From: CAYZXU01 sp964482535 | Lineage (GTDB): Bacteria > Desulfobacterota > Desulfobacteria > Desulfobacterales > BuS5 | Length of the DNA stretch: 20,246 nt | Direction of reading: 5' to 3' | Assembly (NCBI GenBank): GCA_964482535.1 | Contig: CAYZXU010000039.1 | Span: 1-20,246, forward strand | In this document: one piece after another, positions 1 through 8,011 of the stretch | Layout: each line of letters starts with the position of its first letter | Position numbering within the stretch: the first letter of the stretch is position 1 | Program-made: the position numbers and the translations under genes | Notes under the pieces: generated by a model | The model's database searches: none | What the model was told of the DNA's origin: nothing | The model's input: the letters and a program-made list of their open reading frames with translations, nothing else

Positions 1-85
1 GTCAATGCTTTTTTTATTTACTTTGAAAATCAACTCGTGATACGAAAAATAGTTTGGTATAAATTTGATGCATTCGTAAAAAGTC

Positions 86-179
86 GTCATTCCCGCGGAG
101 GCGGGAATCCATGTAGGGGCACGATGCATCGTGCCCCTTATATTTAAAAAGACTGGATTTCCATTTTCATGGGAATGAC
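86..179. repeat. Nested inverted-repeat (MITE/REP-like) element
   Basis: The two 26-base ends (86-111 and 154-179) are imperfect inverted repeats: the outer nine bases, GTCATTCCC, and the inner AATCCA match, and all differences are transitions. The left end itself contains ATTCCC-N8-GGGAAT (89-108), the architecture of the Neisseria dRS3 repeat. Between the ends lies a perfect 22-base palindrome (116-137, 24 bases with the flanking A/T pair). The element is clearly richer in G+C than its surroundings and lies about 40 bases upstream of the antiporter start. I see no target-site duplication. It resembles a small non-autonomous dispersed repeat; mobility is inferred, and the palindromes could also act as a terminator for an upstream gene outside the window. 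Confidence 0.7.
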
Positions 180-219
180 AGCGCAAGAAAAATATCTTGA
201 TAAAAGGTAAGTATAGAAT

Positions 220-2220
220 ATGCAAATACCTCTGCTAAATGACATTGTCATTATCTTTGGACTGGCTATTGCTGTCCTTTTTATATGCCACCGGCTTCGC
301 GTGCCGGTAGTTGTGGGATTCCTCCTCACGGGAATATTCGTCGGTCCATACGGGTTTGGGCTGGTAAAAGCAGTTCATGAAGTCGAAATTTTGGCTGAAA
401 TAGGTATTGTGTTCTTGCTTTTCACCATCGGAATCGAATTCTCACTCAAAAGGTTGCTCCAAATCAAAAAGTCCATCCTGATGGGCGGCTCCCTCCAGGT
501 GTCGCTGACCTTTTTGGCTACTTTGTTCATAGCAAGGATGTTTGGACAGACTTTTGGTGAGGCGGTCTTCATGGGATTTCTCGTAGCCCTGAGCAGCACT
601 GCTATTGTTCTCAAACTAATCCAGGAAAGAGCCGAAGTTGATACTCAATACGGGCGCACAACTCTTGGCATTCTGATCTTCCAGGACATTATTATTGTTC
701 CTATGATCCTGATCACACCACTACTAACTGGTGCGACAGGGAATTTAACTGAATCCGTTTTCATTCTTCTGTTCAAAGGAGTCGGCATAATCCTGTTGGT
801 GATGGTCAGCACTAAATGGATTGTGCCCCAGGTATTGTATCAAATCGCAAGAACACGCAATCAAGAAATTTTTTTATTAAGCATAATTGTAATATGCCTT
901 GGCGTTGCATGGCTGACTTCCATGGCAGGATTATCACTTGCCCTGGGTGCGTTTTTAGCAGGATTAATCATTTCCGAATCTGAATACAGCCATCAGGCGC
1001 TGGGGAATATTTTACCCTTTCGGGATGTCTTTACAAGCTTTTTTTTTGTTTCCATTGGCATGCTGTTAGATGTAGGCTTCCTCTTCCGGCAACCTGGAAC
1101 CATTGTGTTGATTGCTTTGGGGGTTTTGGTTTTAAAATCTATAATTACCTGTTTTACAACAGTGTTATTAGGATTCCCTTTGCGCACTGCAATTCTGGTT
1201 GGCCTTGCACTCAGTCAGGTTGGTGAATTTTCTTTCATTCTATCCGGAACAGGTGTTAAACATGGTTTGCTTGCCGGAAATATTTATCAGCTGTTTTTGG
1301 CTTTCTCCATACTCAGCATGGCGGCAACACCCTTTATTATAATACTGGCGCCACGCGCAGCCGATATTATCATGCGGTTGCCGCTGCCGAAAAGGTTAAT
1401 ATCGGGTTTTTATCCTGTTCCAGAGATAAAGGTTGAGTTCAAAAAAGACCACCTTATAATAATCGGCTTTGGAGTCAATGGCAAAAATGTAGCACGAGCC
1501 GCACGGCTATCGGGTATTCCCTATGCAGTCATCGAAATGAACCCTGAAACCGTAAGGAGTGAACAAGCACAGGGTGAACCGATTTATTATGGCGATTCAA
1601 CCCAGGAGGTCATACTTCAACACGCAAACATAAAAAATGCGAGAATCGTTGTAATTGCCATTAACGATCCGGCATCAACCCGTAGAATTACCGAAATCAT
1701 TCGGAGACTTAATCCAAAGGTTCATCTAATTGTACGTAGCCGTTATCTCCAGGAAATGAAGCCTTTATATGAATTAGGAGCAAACGAGGTCATTCCGGAA
1801 GAGTTTGAGACATCAGTGGAGATTTTTACACGGGTTTTGGCTAAATATCTTATTCCAAGAGATGAAATCGAAGCGTTGGTCGCTGAAATACGATCAGATG
1901 GTTACGAAATGTTTCGAAGCCTTTCTAAAGAAACTTCATCTTTATCGGATTTACACCTTCAGCTTCCTGATGTTGAAATCAGTACGTTGAGAGTTGTTGA
2001 AAAATCACCTTTAGTTGGAAAAAGTTTGGGTGAAATTGAGATGAGAAAAAAATATGGGGTTACACTATTGGCAATACGTCGAAATTCACAAACGTTATCC
2101 AACCCAAACGTCAGCATGCCATTTTGTGCTGACGATGTGCTTTTTGTCCTTGGACAACCAGACAGGGTCGCTGAGGTCGTTGCTTTATCCCAAAATTCGA
2201 AAAAAGGGGGTGCAAGTTAA
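220..2220 (+). CDS. CPA2 (Kef/YbaL-type) monovalent cation:proton antiporter with RCK domains
   Basis: This inner-membrane antiporter would exchange K+ or Na+ for H+. Residues 1 to about 400 form a dozen or so hydrophobic helices of the Na+/H+ exchanger fold. A TrkA-N (RCK/KTN) nucleotide-binding domain follows, with the glycine-rich turn GFGVNG at residues 416-421 and a GDSTQ motif after the second strand. A TrkA-C domain covers roughly residues 570-655. The length of 666 fits KefB/KefC/YbaL-like proteins. The start is supported by AAAAGGTAAG just upstream of the ATG. I do not assign kefB or kefC because substrate and glutathione control cannot be read from the sequence. The stop codon overlaps the ATG of a small zinc-ribbon gene, so the two are probably translated together. 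Confidence 0.92.
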   Translation: MQIPLLNDIVIIFGLAIAVLFICHRLRVPVVVGFLLTGIFVGPYGFGLVKAVHEVEILAEIGIVFLLFTIGIEFSLKRLLQIKKSILMGGSLQVSLTFLATLFIARMFGQTFGEAVFMGFLVALSSTAIVLKLIQERAEVDTQYGRTTLGILIFQDIIIVPMILITPLLTGATGNLTESVFILLFKGVGIILLVMVSTKWIVPQVLYQIARTRNQEIFLLSIIVICLGVAWLTSMAGLSLALGAFLAGLIISESEYSHQALGNILPFRDVFTSFFFVSIGMLLDVGFLFRQPGTIVLIALGVLVLKSIITCFTTVLLGFPLRTAILVGLALSQVGEFSFILSGTGVKHGLLAGNIYQLFLAFSILSMAATPFIIILAPRAADIIMRLPLPKRLISGFYPVPEIKVEFKKDHLIIIGFGVNGKNVARAARLSGIPYAVIEMNPETVRSEQAQGEPIYYGDSTQEVILQHANIKNARIVVIAINDPASTRRITEIIRRLNPKVHLIVRSRYLQEMKPLYELGANEVIPEEFETSVEIFTRVLAKYLIPRDEIEALVAEIRSDGYEMFRSLSKETSSLSDLHLQLPDVEISTLRVVEKSPLVGKSLGEIEMRKKYGVTLLAIRRNSQTLSNPNVSMPFCADDVLFVLGQPDRVAEVVALSQNSKKGGAS

Positions 2221-2372
2221 TGAATCCAATATTTCAGGTAGTGATTAGCACAATTTTTCGCCTTAAACGGACGTGTCCTGAATGTAAGAGAGACCAGATT
2301 GTCCCTGGAAACAAAAGACTGGAAAATGTGCGTTGTAAATTCTGTGGTGCAGATATACCACCACGCAAGTAG
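2220..2372 (+). CDS. 50-residue zinc-ribbon protein coupled to the antiporter
   Basis: The ATG shares its A with the antiporter TAA (TAATG), and a purine-rich AAAAAAGGGGG lies about nine bases upstream, so translational coupling is likely. The 50-residue product has a short hydrophobic N-terminus, the pair CPEC, then about 18 residues later CKFCG. This is a four-cysteine zinc-ribbon pattern (C-x2-C ... C-x2-C), and the tail is basic and proline-containing. It is too small to be an enzyme. It may be a metal-binding accessory or regulator of the antiporter, but that role is inferred from position only. The intact cysteine pattern, the ribosome site and the overlap argue for a real gene. Confidence 0.72.
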   Translation: MNPIFQVVISTIFRLKRTCPECKRDQIVPGNKRLENVRCKFCGADIPPRK

Positions 2373-2572
2373 TCTATGACCTTAACGAAACAGGTCTAAA
2401 AATGCACCTGACAGTCTGTAAGTCTTCTGTATCATGTGTGCGTGTAAACAAAAGAATAAAAAGATAGCAATATATTATGACAAATATGCTGTAAACCTTG
2501 ATGCTTGTATGATATAAGTACCAAATAATAAATATATACCTTAACCGGACAAACCGGAATTTTATATTAAAA

Positions 2573-3043
2573 ATGAAAATTTTAAATCACCTTAAAGCAA
2601 AAAATATTTTTTTAAACCTGTTACTTCGAGACAAAAATGAAGCCATCAGGTTTGCTGTTGACAACTTTGTAAAAAACGGAGCCGTTAAGAATGTCGACGA
2701 TCTTTACAGGGGAATGATGGAAAGAGAAGATACCATGAGCACCGGTATTGGCGGAGGCATAGGTTTGCCCCATACAACCAGCATTGAAGCCGAGGATGCC
2801 GCAGTTATTCTGATACGTCTTGCAGAACCCATTGAATTTGACTCCATAGACGGTCGCCCGGTGGATATTATTCTGGCCCTTGTTATTCCTGAAAATAGAA
2901 CATCTTTACATCTTCAGTTACTTGCAGCTATATCAAGGCTGTGTAAAAATTCCGATTTTTTAGATGTTGTCAGGCAGGAAAGCAACTCAGAAATTCTCTG
3001 GCAAAAAATAAGTGCCCTCGAAGAAAAAATGGCTTTTCATTAA
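2573..3043 (+). CDS. ptsN: PTS EIIA domain protein, nitrogen-PTS (PtsN) type
   Basis: The 156-residue cytoplasmic protein is a single EIIA domain of the fructose/mannitol/nitrogen class. The phosphorylatable histidine is H67 in the context GIGLPHT, preceded by a typical STGIGGG loop. The N-terminal segment (MKILNHLKAKNI) matches the usual start of EIIA-Ntr proteins, so the ATG is preferred although no clear Shine-Dalgarno lies before it. Proteins of this type regulate rather than transport; E. coli EIIA-Ntr controls potassium uptake through TrkA and KdpD. The nearby RCK-containing antiporter fits a related role by inference. It is not in the common rpoN/hpf cluster here. It ends 25 bases before the PII-like gene, so those two are probably cotranscribed. 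The exact ortholog name is less sure than the family. Confidence 0.85.
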   Translation: MKILNHLKAKNIFLNLLLRDKNEAIRFAVDNFVKNGAVKNVDDLYRGMMEREDTMSTGIGGGIGLPHTTSIEAEDAAVILIRLAEPIEFDSIDGRPVDIILALVIPENRTSLHLQLLAAISRLCKNSDFLDVVRQESNSEILWQKISALEEKMAFH

Positions 3044-3068
3044 AAAATCTCAACAAGGGCTGATATAA

Positions 3069-3455
3069 GTGTATCTTTTAATAGCAGTTTTAAATAATGA
3101 AGAACTTCTCGATGAACTGATAACCGGTTGGCTTGATATAGGTGTTACCGGCGCTACAGTACTGGAGTCCACAGATTTTCTTCAGTTAATCAGCAGCAAT
3201 ATTCCTATTTTTGCAGGCTTTAGAACTCTTACCAGCGGAGGTATGAGCCATAATAAAACAATATTTACGGCCATAGAGGACGAGGAAGTACTTAAACAGT
3301 CGGTTTCATACCTTGAAACCGTATGCAGCGAAACAGGAAAATCGCATCAGGGTGTATATTTTGTTGCTCCTCTTATTGATTTTGGCAAACTTGGTCTTGT
3401 AATAAATTCTGATGAGCATCAGAAACATTTGAAAAAAAAGCTGAAAGGCAAATAA
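3069..3455 (+). CDS. PII-like (GlnB-fold) regulatory protein
   Basis: The 128-residue product begins with a hydrophobic strand (YLLIAVLNN), then a helix with LLDELITGWLDIGVTGATVLES. This matches the first beta-alpha-beta unit of PII-family proteins, where the small molecule-binding ferredoxin fold repeats. A second half with a possible T-loop region (residues 45-60) and another beta-alpha-beta follows, ending in a lysine-rich tail. It lacks the canonical GlnB uridylylation tyrosine context, so it is not GlnB or GlnK. A GTG start is needed to keep the first strand; AAGGGC lies upstream. It follows the EIIA gene by 25 bases and precedes argS by 36. A role as sensor for a transporter or the EIIA protein is inference. 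Confidence 0.65.
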   Translation: MYLLIAVLNNEELLDELITGWLDIGVTGATVLESTDFLQLISSNIPIFAGFRTLTSGGMSHNKTIFTAIEDEEVLKQSVSYLETVCSETGKSHQGVYFVAPLIDFGKLGLVINSDEHQKHLKKKLKGK

Positions 3456-3491
3456 AAAAGATAGTTTAACAAAAACATATGGATAAAATTT

Positions 3492-5159
3492 ATGAAACAG
3501 AAAATAGCAAATTTAATAAAAGCCTCAGTTGCAAAGGGGTTTGGGATGGAAAAGTCAAATGAAGCAGCTCTGCCGGAAATTGAGGTTGAGGAACCCAGGG
3601 TAAAGTCACAGGGTGATTTTTCAACAAATATTTCCATGATTATGGCATCCCAAAAAAAAATGCCGCCTCGCAAGATTGCTGAAAAGATAATAAAAAATTT
3701 AGATGATTATGAAGGAATTTTAGATGAAACCGAGATAGCCGGGCCCGGTTTTATCAATTTTTTTATCAAACCTTCTGCCTGGCATCCTTTTTTAAAAAAA
3801 GTTCACGATGAAGATTCCGAATATGGGGCTTCCGGCATTGGATGCGGCATTAAAACTCAGGTGGAATTTGTAAGTGCAAACCCGACAGGTCCCCTCCATG
3901 TCGGTCATGGCAGAGGGGCTGTTGTTGGCGACAGTATTGCAAACATACTATCTTTCTGTGGATATAATGTTAAAAAAGAGTATTATATTAATGATTCAGG
4001 CAGGCAGATAAGGACACTGGGGCTTTCAGTTTATCTCAGGTATAAACAGTTGACCGACAGGGATGTTAATTTTCCTGAAGATTGTTACCAGGGCGAGTAT
4101 ATTAAAATTTTTGCTGAAAAAATCAGAGACAAGCATAGTGAAAGTCTAACTGAACTAAATGAAGATGAAGCGGTTTTATATTGTGCCAAAATTGCCGCTG
4201 AAAATATTCTAAAGGGGATTAAAGATGACCTTAAATCTTTCGGAGTAAAATTTGACAATTGGTTCAGCGAACAGAAGCTGTATGATGCCGGCAAGGTTGA
4301 TGCCGCAATTCAAGAATTTTCCCAAAAAGGGATTATTTATAAAAAAGATGGGGCGCTTTGGTTTAATACTTCAGATTATGGGGATGAAAAAGACCGGGTT
4401 GTTGTTCGTCAAAATGGGCAGACCACATATTTTGCATCGGATATTGCATACCACCAGGAAAAATTTGAGCGGGGCTTTGAACGTATAATCGACGTATGGG
4501 GCGCAGATCATCATGGTTATATCCCCCGCGTTAAAGCTTCAATAGAGGCTTCAGGACATAAGGCATGTAATTTTAATGTGGTTTTAGTACAGCTTGTTAA
4601 TCTGTTGAGAAACAGAGAACCGGTTGCCATGTCAACAAGGTCGGGTGAATTTGTAACTTTAAAGGACGTGGTTGATGAGGTGGGAGCCGATGCTGCAAGG
4701 TTTATCTTTTTAACTCGCCATTACGACAGCCCCCTTGATTTTGACCTTGAACTTGCAAAAAAAAAGACTAATGAAAACCCTGTCTATTACGTGCAGTATG
4801 TGCATGCAAGAATATCGAGTATTATAAGAAAAGCAAAGGAAAAGGGGATAAATAATATAGGGGTAGATGATGCCTCAGCTTCGCTTTTAATGGAAGAAGA
4901 GGAGATAGATTTGATAAAAGCAATGGTTAGATATCCCGAAGTTGTTGAATCAAGCGCCAGGATGCTGGAGCCCCACCGCATAACTTTTTATTTAATGAAT
5001 CTTGCAGCCTCTTTTCATTCCTATTATAATAAGCATAGGGTGCTGACAGATGACGACCCTGTTTTAACACTGGCACGGCTTTATCTAATTATTGGCATTA
5101 AGAAGGTTATAAAAAACGGTCTCTGCCTTTTAGGCGTATCGGCGCCTGAAAAAATGTAA
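3492..5159 (+). CDS. argS: Arginyl-tRNA synthetase
   Basis: This cytoplasmic class I synthetase charges tRNA(Arg) with arginine using ATP. The N-terminal Add-1 domain (about residues 1-100) is followed by the signature FVSANPTGPLHVGHGRG, whose HIGH-type motif HVGH is at 136-139. The KMSKS-equivalent is the relaxed MSTRSG (380-385), which is common in ArgRS. The anticodon-binding DALR domain opens around YVQYVHARI and runs to the C-terminus. The length of 555 is normal. The ATG start keeps the full Add-1 domain, and a GGAT lies upstream. The stop codon overlaps the ATG of the SPOR gene by one base (TAATG), which suggests coupled translation. Confidence 0.97.
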   Translation: MKQKIANLIKASVAKGFGMEKSNEAALPEIEVEEPRVKSQGDFSTNISMIMASQKKMPPRKIAEKIIKNLDDYEGILDETEIAGPGFINFFIKPSAWHPFLKKVHDEDSEYGASGIGCGIKTQVEFVSANPTGPLHVGHGRGAVVGDSIANILSFCGYNVKKEYYINDSGRQIRTLGLSVYLRYKQLTDRDVNFPEDCYQGEYIKIFAEKIRDKHSESLTELNEDEAVLYCAKIAAENILKGIKDDLKSFGVKFDNWFSEQKLYDAGKVDAAIQEFSQKGIIYKKDGALWFNTSDYGDEKDRVVVRQNGQTTYFASDIAYHQEKFERGFERIIDVWGADHHGYIPRVKASIEASGHKACNFNVVLVQLVNLLRNREPVAMSTRSGEFVTLKDVVDEVGADAARFIFLTRHYDSPLDFDLELAKKKTNENPVYYVQYVHARISSIIRKAKEKGINNIGVDDASASLLMEEEEIDLIKAMVRYPEVVESSARMLEPHRITFYLMNLAASFHSYYNKHRVLTDDDPVLTLARLYLIIGIKKVIKNGLCLLGVSAPEKM

Positions 5160-5932
5160 TGAAAACCGGCAAAATCAGCAACAGGGCTGAAAAAAAACTT
5201 CCTGCCAAAAAAAAAGATATGCTAAAAGGGCAGCCAGGAAAAATAACAGGTGGATGGATTGTTGTTGTTTTTATTATTTCTGTATGGATGTTTATTATGG
5301 GAGTTCTTGTTGGAAGGGGCACATCACCCGTAAAATTTGATATTAAAACGATTCAAAGCAAGCTTGCCGCATTAAAAAAAACATCAATTGGCAATGAAAA
5401 TCAAAATAAAGCAGATAATCAATACGGTACCATAAACAAGAAAACAGATTTTGATTTTCCTGAAATATTGAAAAAGGAAGATGACGGACTGCAAAATGAT
5501 TATCGTCCTCAAAAAGATATAAAAAAAGATTTGTCGAAGCATTTTAAAATAATAAAGCCGAACGAGAGTCTGCTGAAAAAGAAAAATTTAAAGACCGAGC
5601 CCGAACCAAAGCCCAAGCCAAAAATTGAACCAAAGATTAAGCCAAAAATTGAACCAAAGATTAAATCAACAATTAAAATAAAAAAAAAGATTGCTCCCAC
5701 AGGAAAACTTACAATTCAGGTTGCATCCTTAAAAGAGGATACTGCTGCAAAAAAATTGGTTGCGAAGCTCAAATCAAAAGGTTTTTCAGCATATAAAATT
5801 ATTGCAGATATTCCTGGAAAGGGCAGATATTACAGAGTAAGGATAGGATATTTCCAAAATAAAAAAGATGCCGAAAGCACTTTACAAAGGCTTAAAAAGG
5901 AAAAAATCGATTCATTCCTTGTCAGCCGCTGA
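5159..5932 (+). CDS. SPOR-domain bitopic membrane protein
   Basis: The protein has a basic cytoplasmic N-terminus (1-30), one membrane helix (about 32-52, VVVFIISVWMFIMGVL), a long hydrophilic lysine/proline-rich linker and a C-terminal SPOR domain (about 182-257, opening with LTIQVASLKE). SPOR domains bind denuded glycan strands of septal peptidoglycan, so it probably acts at the division site in the periplasm. The linker contains PKIEPKIK repeats encoded by a 24-base tandem duplication. The 257 residues follow argS with a one-base overlap and precede gatC by 12 bases. It resembles FtsN/DedD in layout, but a specific name is not justified. Confidence 0.85.
   Translation: MKTGKISNRAEKKLPAKKKDMLKGQPGKITGGWIVVVFIISVWMFIMGVLVGRGTSPVKFDIKTIQSKLAALKKTSIGNENQNKADNQYGTINKKTDFDFPEILKKEDDGLQNDYRPQKDIKKDLSKHFKIIKPNESLLKKKNLKTEPEPKPKPKIEPKIKPKIEPKIKSTIKIKKKIAPTGKLTIQVASLKEDTAAKKLVAKLKSKGFSAYKIIADIPGKGRYYRVRIGYFQNKKDAESTLQRLKKEKIDSFLVSR
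5615..5662 (+). repeat. Two perfect 24-base tandem repeats in the SPOR linker
   Basis: Positions 5615-5638 and 5639-5662 are identical and encode the eight-residue unit KPKIEPKI twice. The unit is in frame, so copy-number change would alter only the length of the periplasmic linker. Confidence 0.9.
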
Positions 5933-5944
5933 TATGGAGAAAAA

Positions 5945-6232
5945 ATGAAGATAACAGTTGAAGAAGTCGCGCATGTTGCAAATCTTGCAAGACTTAATCT
6001 GAACAAAGAATTAACAGATACATTTGCTGCTCAGATAGGCACGATATTAGATTATGTTGACACACTTAATCAGGTTGACACAAAAGGCGTTCCCCCAACC
6101 TCACATGCAATTTTTTTAAAAAATGCTTTTCGCATGGATATTCGAAAAGATGACTTTCAAAAGGAAGAGCTGTTGAGTAATGCTCCTGATGAAGAGGATG
6201 GCTTTTTTATTGTTCCAAAAGTTATTGAGTAA
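5945..6232 (+). CDS. gatC: Asp-tRNA(Asn)/Glu-tRNA(Gln) amidotransferase subunit C
   Basis: GatC is the small subunit that wraps around GatA and joins it to GatB in the complex that amidates mischarged Asp-tRNA(Asn) or Glu-tRNA(Gln). The 95-residue product shows the family pattern: EEVAHVANLARLNL at the start, a helix ending in ILDYVDTLNQVDT, the segment GVPPTSHA, and a late R-x-D-x2-(K) stretch. GGAG lies nine bases before the ATG. It is 12 bases after the SPOR gene and 48 before gatA. Confidence 0.94.
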   Translation: MKITVEEVAHVANLARLNLNKELTDTFAAQIGTILDYVDTLNQVDTKGVPPTSHAIFLKNAFRMDIRKDDFQKEELLSNAPDEEDGFFIVPKVIE

Positions 6233-6280
6233 TATTGTTTTTAATTCATTAGCACCAAGCTTTACAAGGAGCGCCAGGAA

Positions 6281-7744
6281 ATGAAACTGTATGAACTTGC
6301 CATACATGAAGCCCACGGGCTGATAAAAAAAAAAGAGATTTCTTCAAAGGAGCTGACTGAATCAGTTCTTGAACGCATAGATGAGGTTGAACCGAAAATC
6401 GACGCTTATATTACGGTTGATAGAAAAAAAGCCCTGGAACAGGCAAATCAGGCTGACACGCTGATTGCCAAGGGTGATACTCTTTCCCCTGTTACCGGCA
6501 TTCCTCTTTCAATTAAAGATCTTATCTGCACAAAGGGCATGAAAACAACCTGTGCTTCAAGAATGCTTGAAAATTTTATTCCCCCTTACGATGCTTTTGT
6601 CATAAAAAAATTAAAGGCAGCAGGTGCGGTGATTGTGGGAAAGGCAAACATGGATGAGTTTGCCATGGGGTCATCCACGGAAAATTCAGGGTTTAAAATA
6701 ACACACAACCCATGGAATCCTGACTGCATTCCCGGAGGATCAAGCGGTGGTTCCGCAGCTTCTGTTGCTTCTGATATGTGTCTGGGGTCATTGGGCTCTG
6801 ATACAGGCGGCTCCATAAGGCAGCCTGCTTCCCACTGTGGTGTTGTGGGAATGAAACCAACATATGGAAGAATTTCACGTTTCGGTCTTGTGGCATTTGC
6901 CTCTTCCCTGGATCAGATAGGGCCCATAACAAAAAACGTTAAGGACTGCGCCTTGTTGATGAACGCCGTATCCGGTTATGATTCAAATGATTCCACTTCT
7001 GTGCCTCGGGATGTTCCGGATTATACTTTAAGCCTTGAGCATGATTTAAAAGGTGTAAAAATAGGCATACCTGTTGAATATCACAGGGTTGAGGGGATAG
7101 ACCCTGCTGTTTCAAAAGCAGTTAACAGTGCGACAAAGCTTCTTGAAGGTATGGGAGCTGAAGTCTTTGAGGTATCCCTTCCGCATACCCAATATGCTGT
7201 TGCAGCATATTATGTTATAGCCCCCGCAGAAGCCAGCTCTAATCTTGCCAGATACGATGGTGTCAGGTACGGTTTCAGGGACAAAGAGCAAAAAGGTCTT
7301 ATGGATATGTATAAAAGTACAAGATCAAAGGGATTCGGGTTTGAAGTTCAAAGAAGGATAATACTCGGAACATATTCACTTTCCTCAGGTTATTATGATG
7401 CATATTACGGTAAGGCTTCACAGGTTCGCACACTCATAATTGAAGATTTTAAAAATGTATTTGAAAAATGCGATGTTATAATCTCTCCTGTCACGCCCAC
7501 TCCTGCTTTTAAAATCGGAGAAAAAATTGACGACCCTTTGACCATGTATCTTTCAGATGCCTTTACCCTGTCTGCAAATCTTGCCGGTATCCCGGGGATG
7601 TCTTTGCCATGCGGTTTTTCGGAAGATGGCCTTCCAGTTGGGCTCCAGATAATGGGAACCCATTTTAATGAGGAAATGCTTTTAAGAGTGGCTTATAATT
7701 TTGAACAGGCAACAAATTTTCATGAAAAAAAACCGGTTCTTTAA
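6281..7744 (+). CDS. gatA: Asp-tRNA(Asn)/Glu-tRNA(Gln) amidotransferase subunit A
   Basis: GatA is the amidase-signature subunit that hydrolyses glutamine and passes ammonia to GatB. The Ser-cisSer-Lys triad is complete: K79 in PLSIKD, S154 in PGGSSGGS and S178 in SDTGGS, which is the same numbering as Staphylococcus aureus GatA. The family oxyanion region and C-terminal segment (SLPCGFSEDGLPVGLQIMG) are present. The 487-residue length is standard. AAGGAGC precedes the ATG. The partner gatB is not adjacent: the next gene is an unrelated small protein, so GatB must be encoded elsewhere if the complex is functional. Confidence 0.97.
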   Translation: MKLYELAIHEAHGLIKKKEISSKELTESVLERIDEVEPKIDAYITVDRKKALEQANQADTLIAKGDTLSPVTGIPLSIKDLICTKGMKTTCASRMLENFIPPYDAFVIKKLKAAGAVIVGKANMDEFAMGSSTENSGFKITHNPWNPDCIPGGSSGGSAASVASDMCLGSLGSDTGGSIRQPASHCGVVGMKPTYGRISRFGLVAFASSLDQIGPITKNVKDCALLMNAVSGYDSNDSTSVPRDVPDYTLSLEHDLKGVKIGIPVEYHRVEGIDPAVSKAVNSATKLLEGMGAEVFEVSLPHTQYAVAAYYVIAPAEASSNLARYDGVRYGFRDKEQKGLMDMYKSTRSKGFGFEVQRRIILGTYSLSSGYYDAYYGKASQVRTLIIEDFKNVFEKCDVIISPVTPTPAFKIGEKIDDPLTMYLSDAFTLSANLAGIPGMSLPCGFSEDGLPVGLQIMGTHFNEEMLLRVAYNFEQATNFHEKKPVL

Positions 7745-7777
7745 ATAGTGCCTGAACAAAAAAAAGGATAAAAAATT

Positions 7778-8011
7778 ATGAGTCTGCTTCCTGAAGGTGA
7801 AGAGTTAAGAAAAGCGGTTAAATGGATAGACCAGAGGATTCAAACTGATTCAGAGGTTAAATTAAACAGGCTTATGGAGACTGCCTGTATAAAATTTAAC
7901 CTGTCACCCATTGATTCAGATTTTCTAACAAGGTTTTTTGCGACCCCATCAAAATTTTCTGCCGAAAAAAATAATAGTTCCACTAATGAAAGAGTAATAT
8001 GTCTGAAATAA
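7778..8011 (+). CDS. Small conserved-looking protein of unknown function between gatA and mutL
   Basis: I do not recognise a named family. The 77-residue product is mostly helical and charged: an N-terminal LLPEGEELRKAVKWI, then a helical stretch with LNRLMETACIKFNLSP, then DSDFLTRFF and a polar tail. The pattern resembles small unnamed proteins I associate with Desulfobacterota, and the LSPIDSDFL turn could be part of a helix-turn-helix, but this is weak. AAGGATAA lies about nine bases before the ATG. The last 13 bases overlap mutL in another frame, which supports it being part of the gatA-mutL transcript. No cysteines, signal peptide or membrane helix is evident beyond one Cys at residue 29-30 and one near the end. 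Confidence 0.65.
   Translation: MSLLPEGEELRKAVKWIDQRIQTDSEVKLNRLMETACIKFNLSPIDSDFLTRFFATPSKFSAEKNNSSTNERVICLK

Noticed and set aside
2391..2410. CAGGT/ACCTG hairpin after the zinc-ribbon gene as a terminator
   Set aside because: Only a 5-bp stem with a 10-base loop and no U-tract.
2543..2558. Repeated AACCGGA just before the EIIA gene as a regulatory site or hairpin
   Set aside because: A 7-base direct repeat with a self-palindromic CCGG core is too short to separate from chance.
5615..5662. CRISPR-like repeat
   Set aside because: Two adjacent units without spacers inside a coding frame are a tandem duplication.
5509..5700. Glycine/phenylalanine-repeat peptide on the - strand inside the SPOR gene
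   Set aside because: It is only the antisense reading of the lysine/proline linker repeats.
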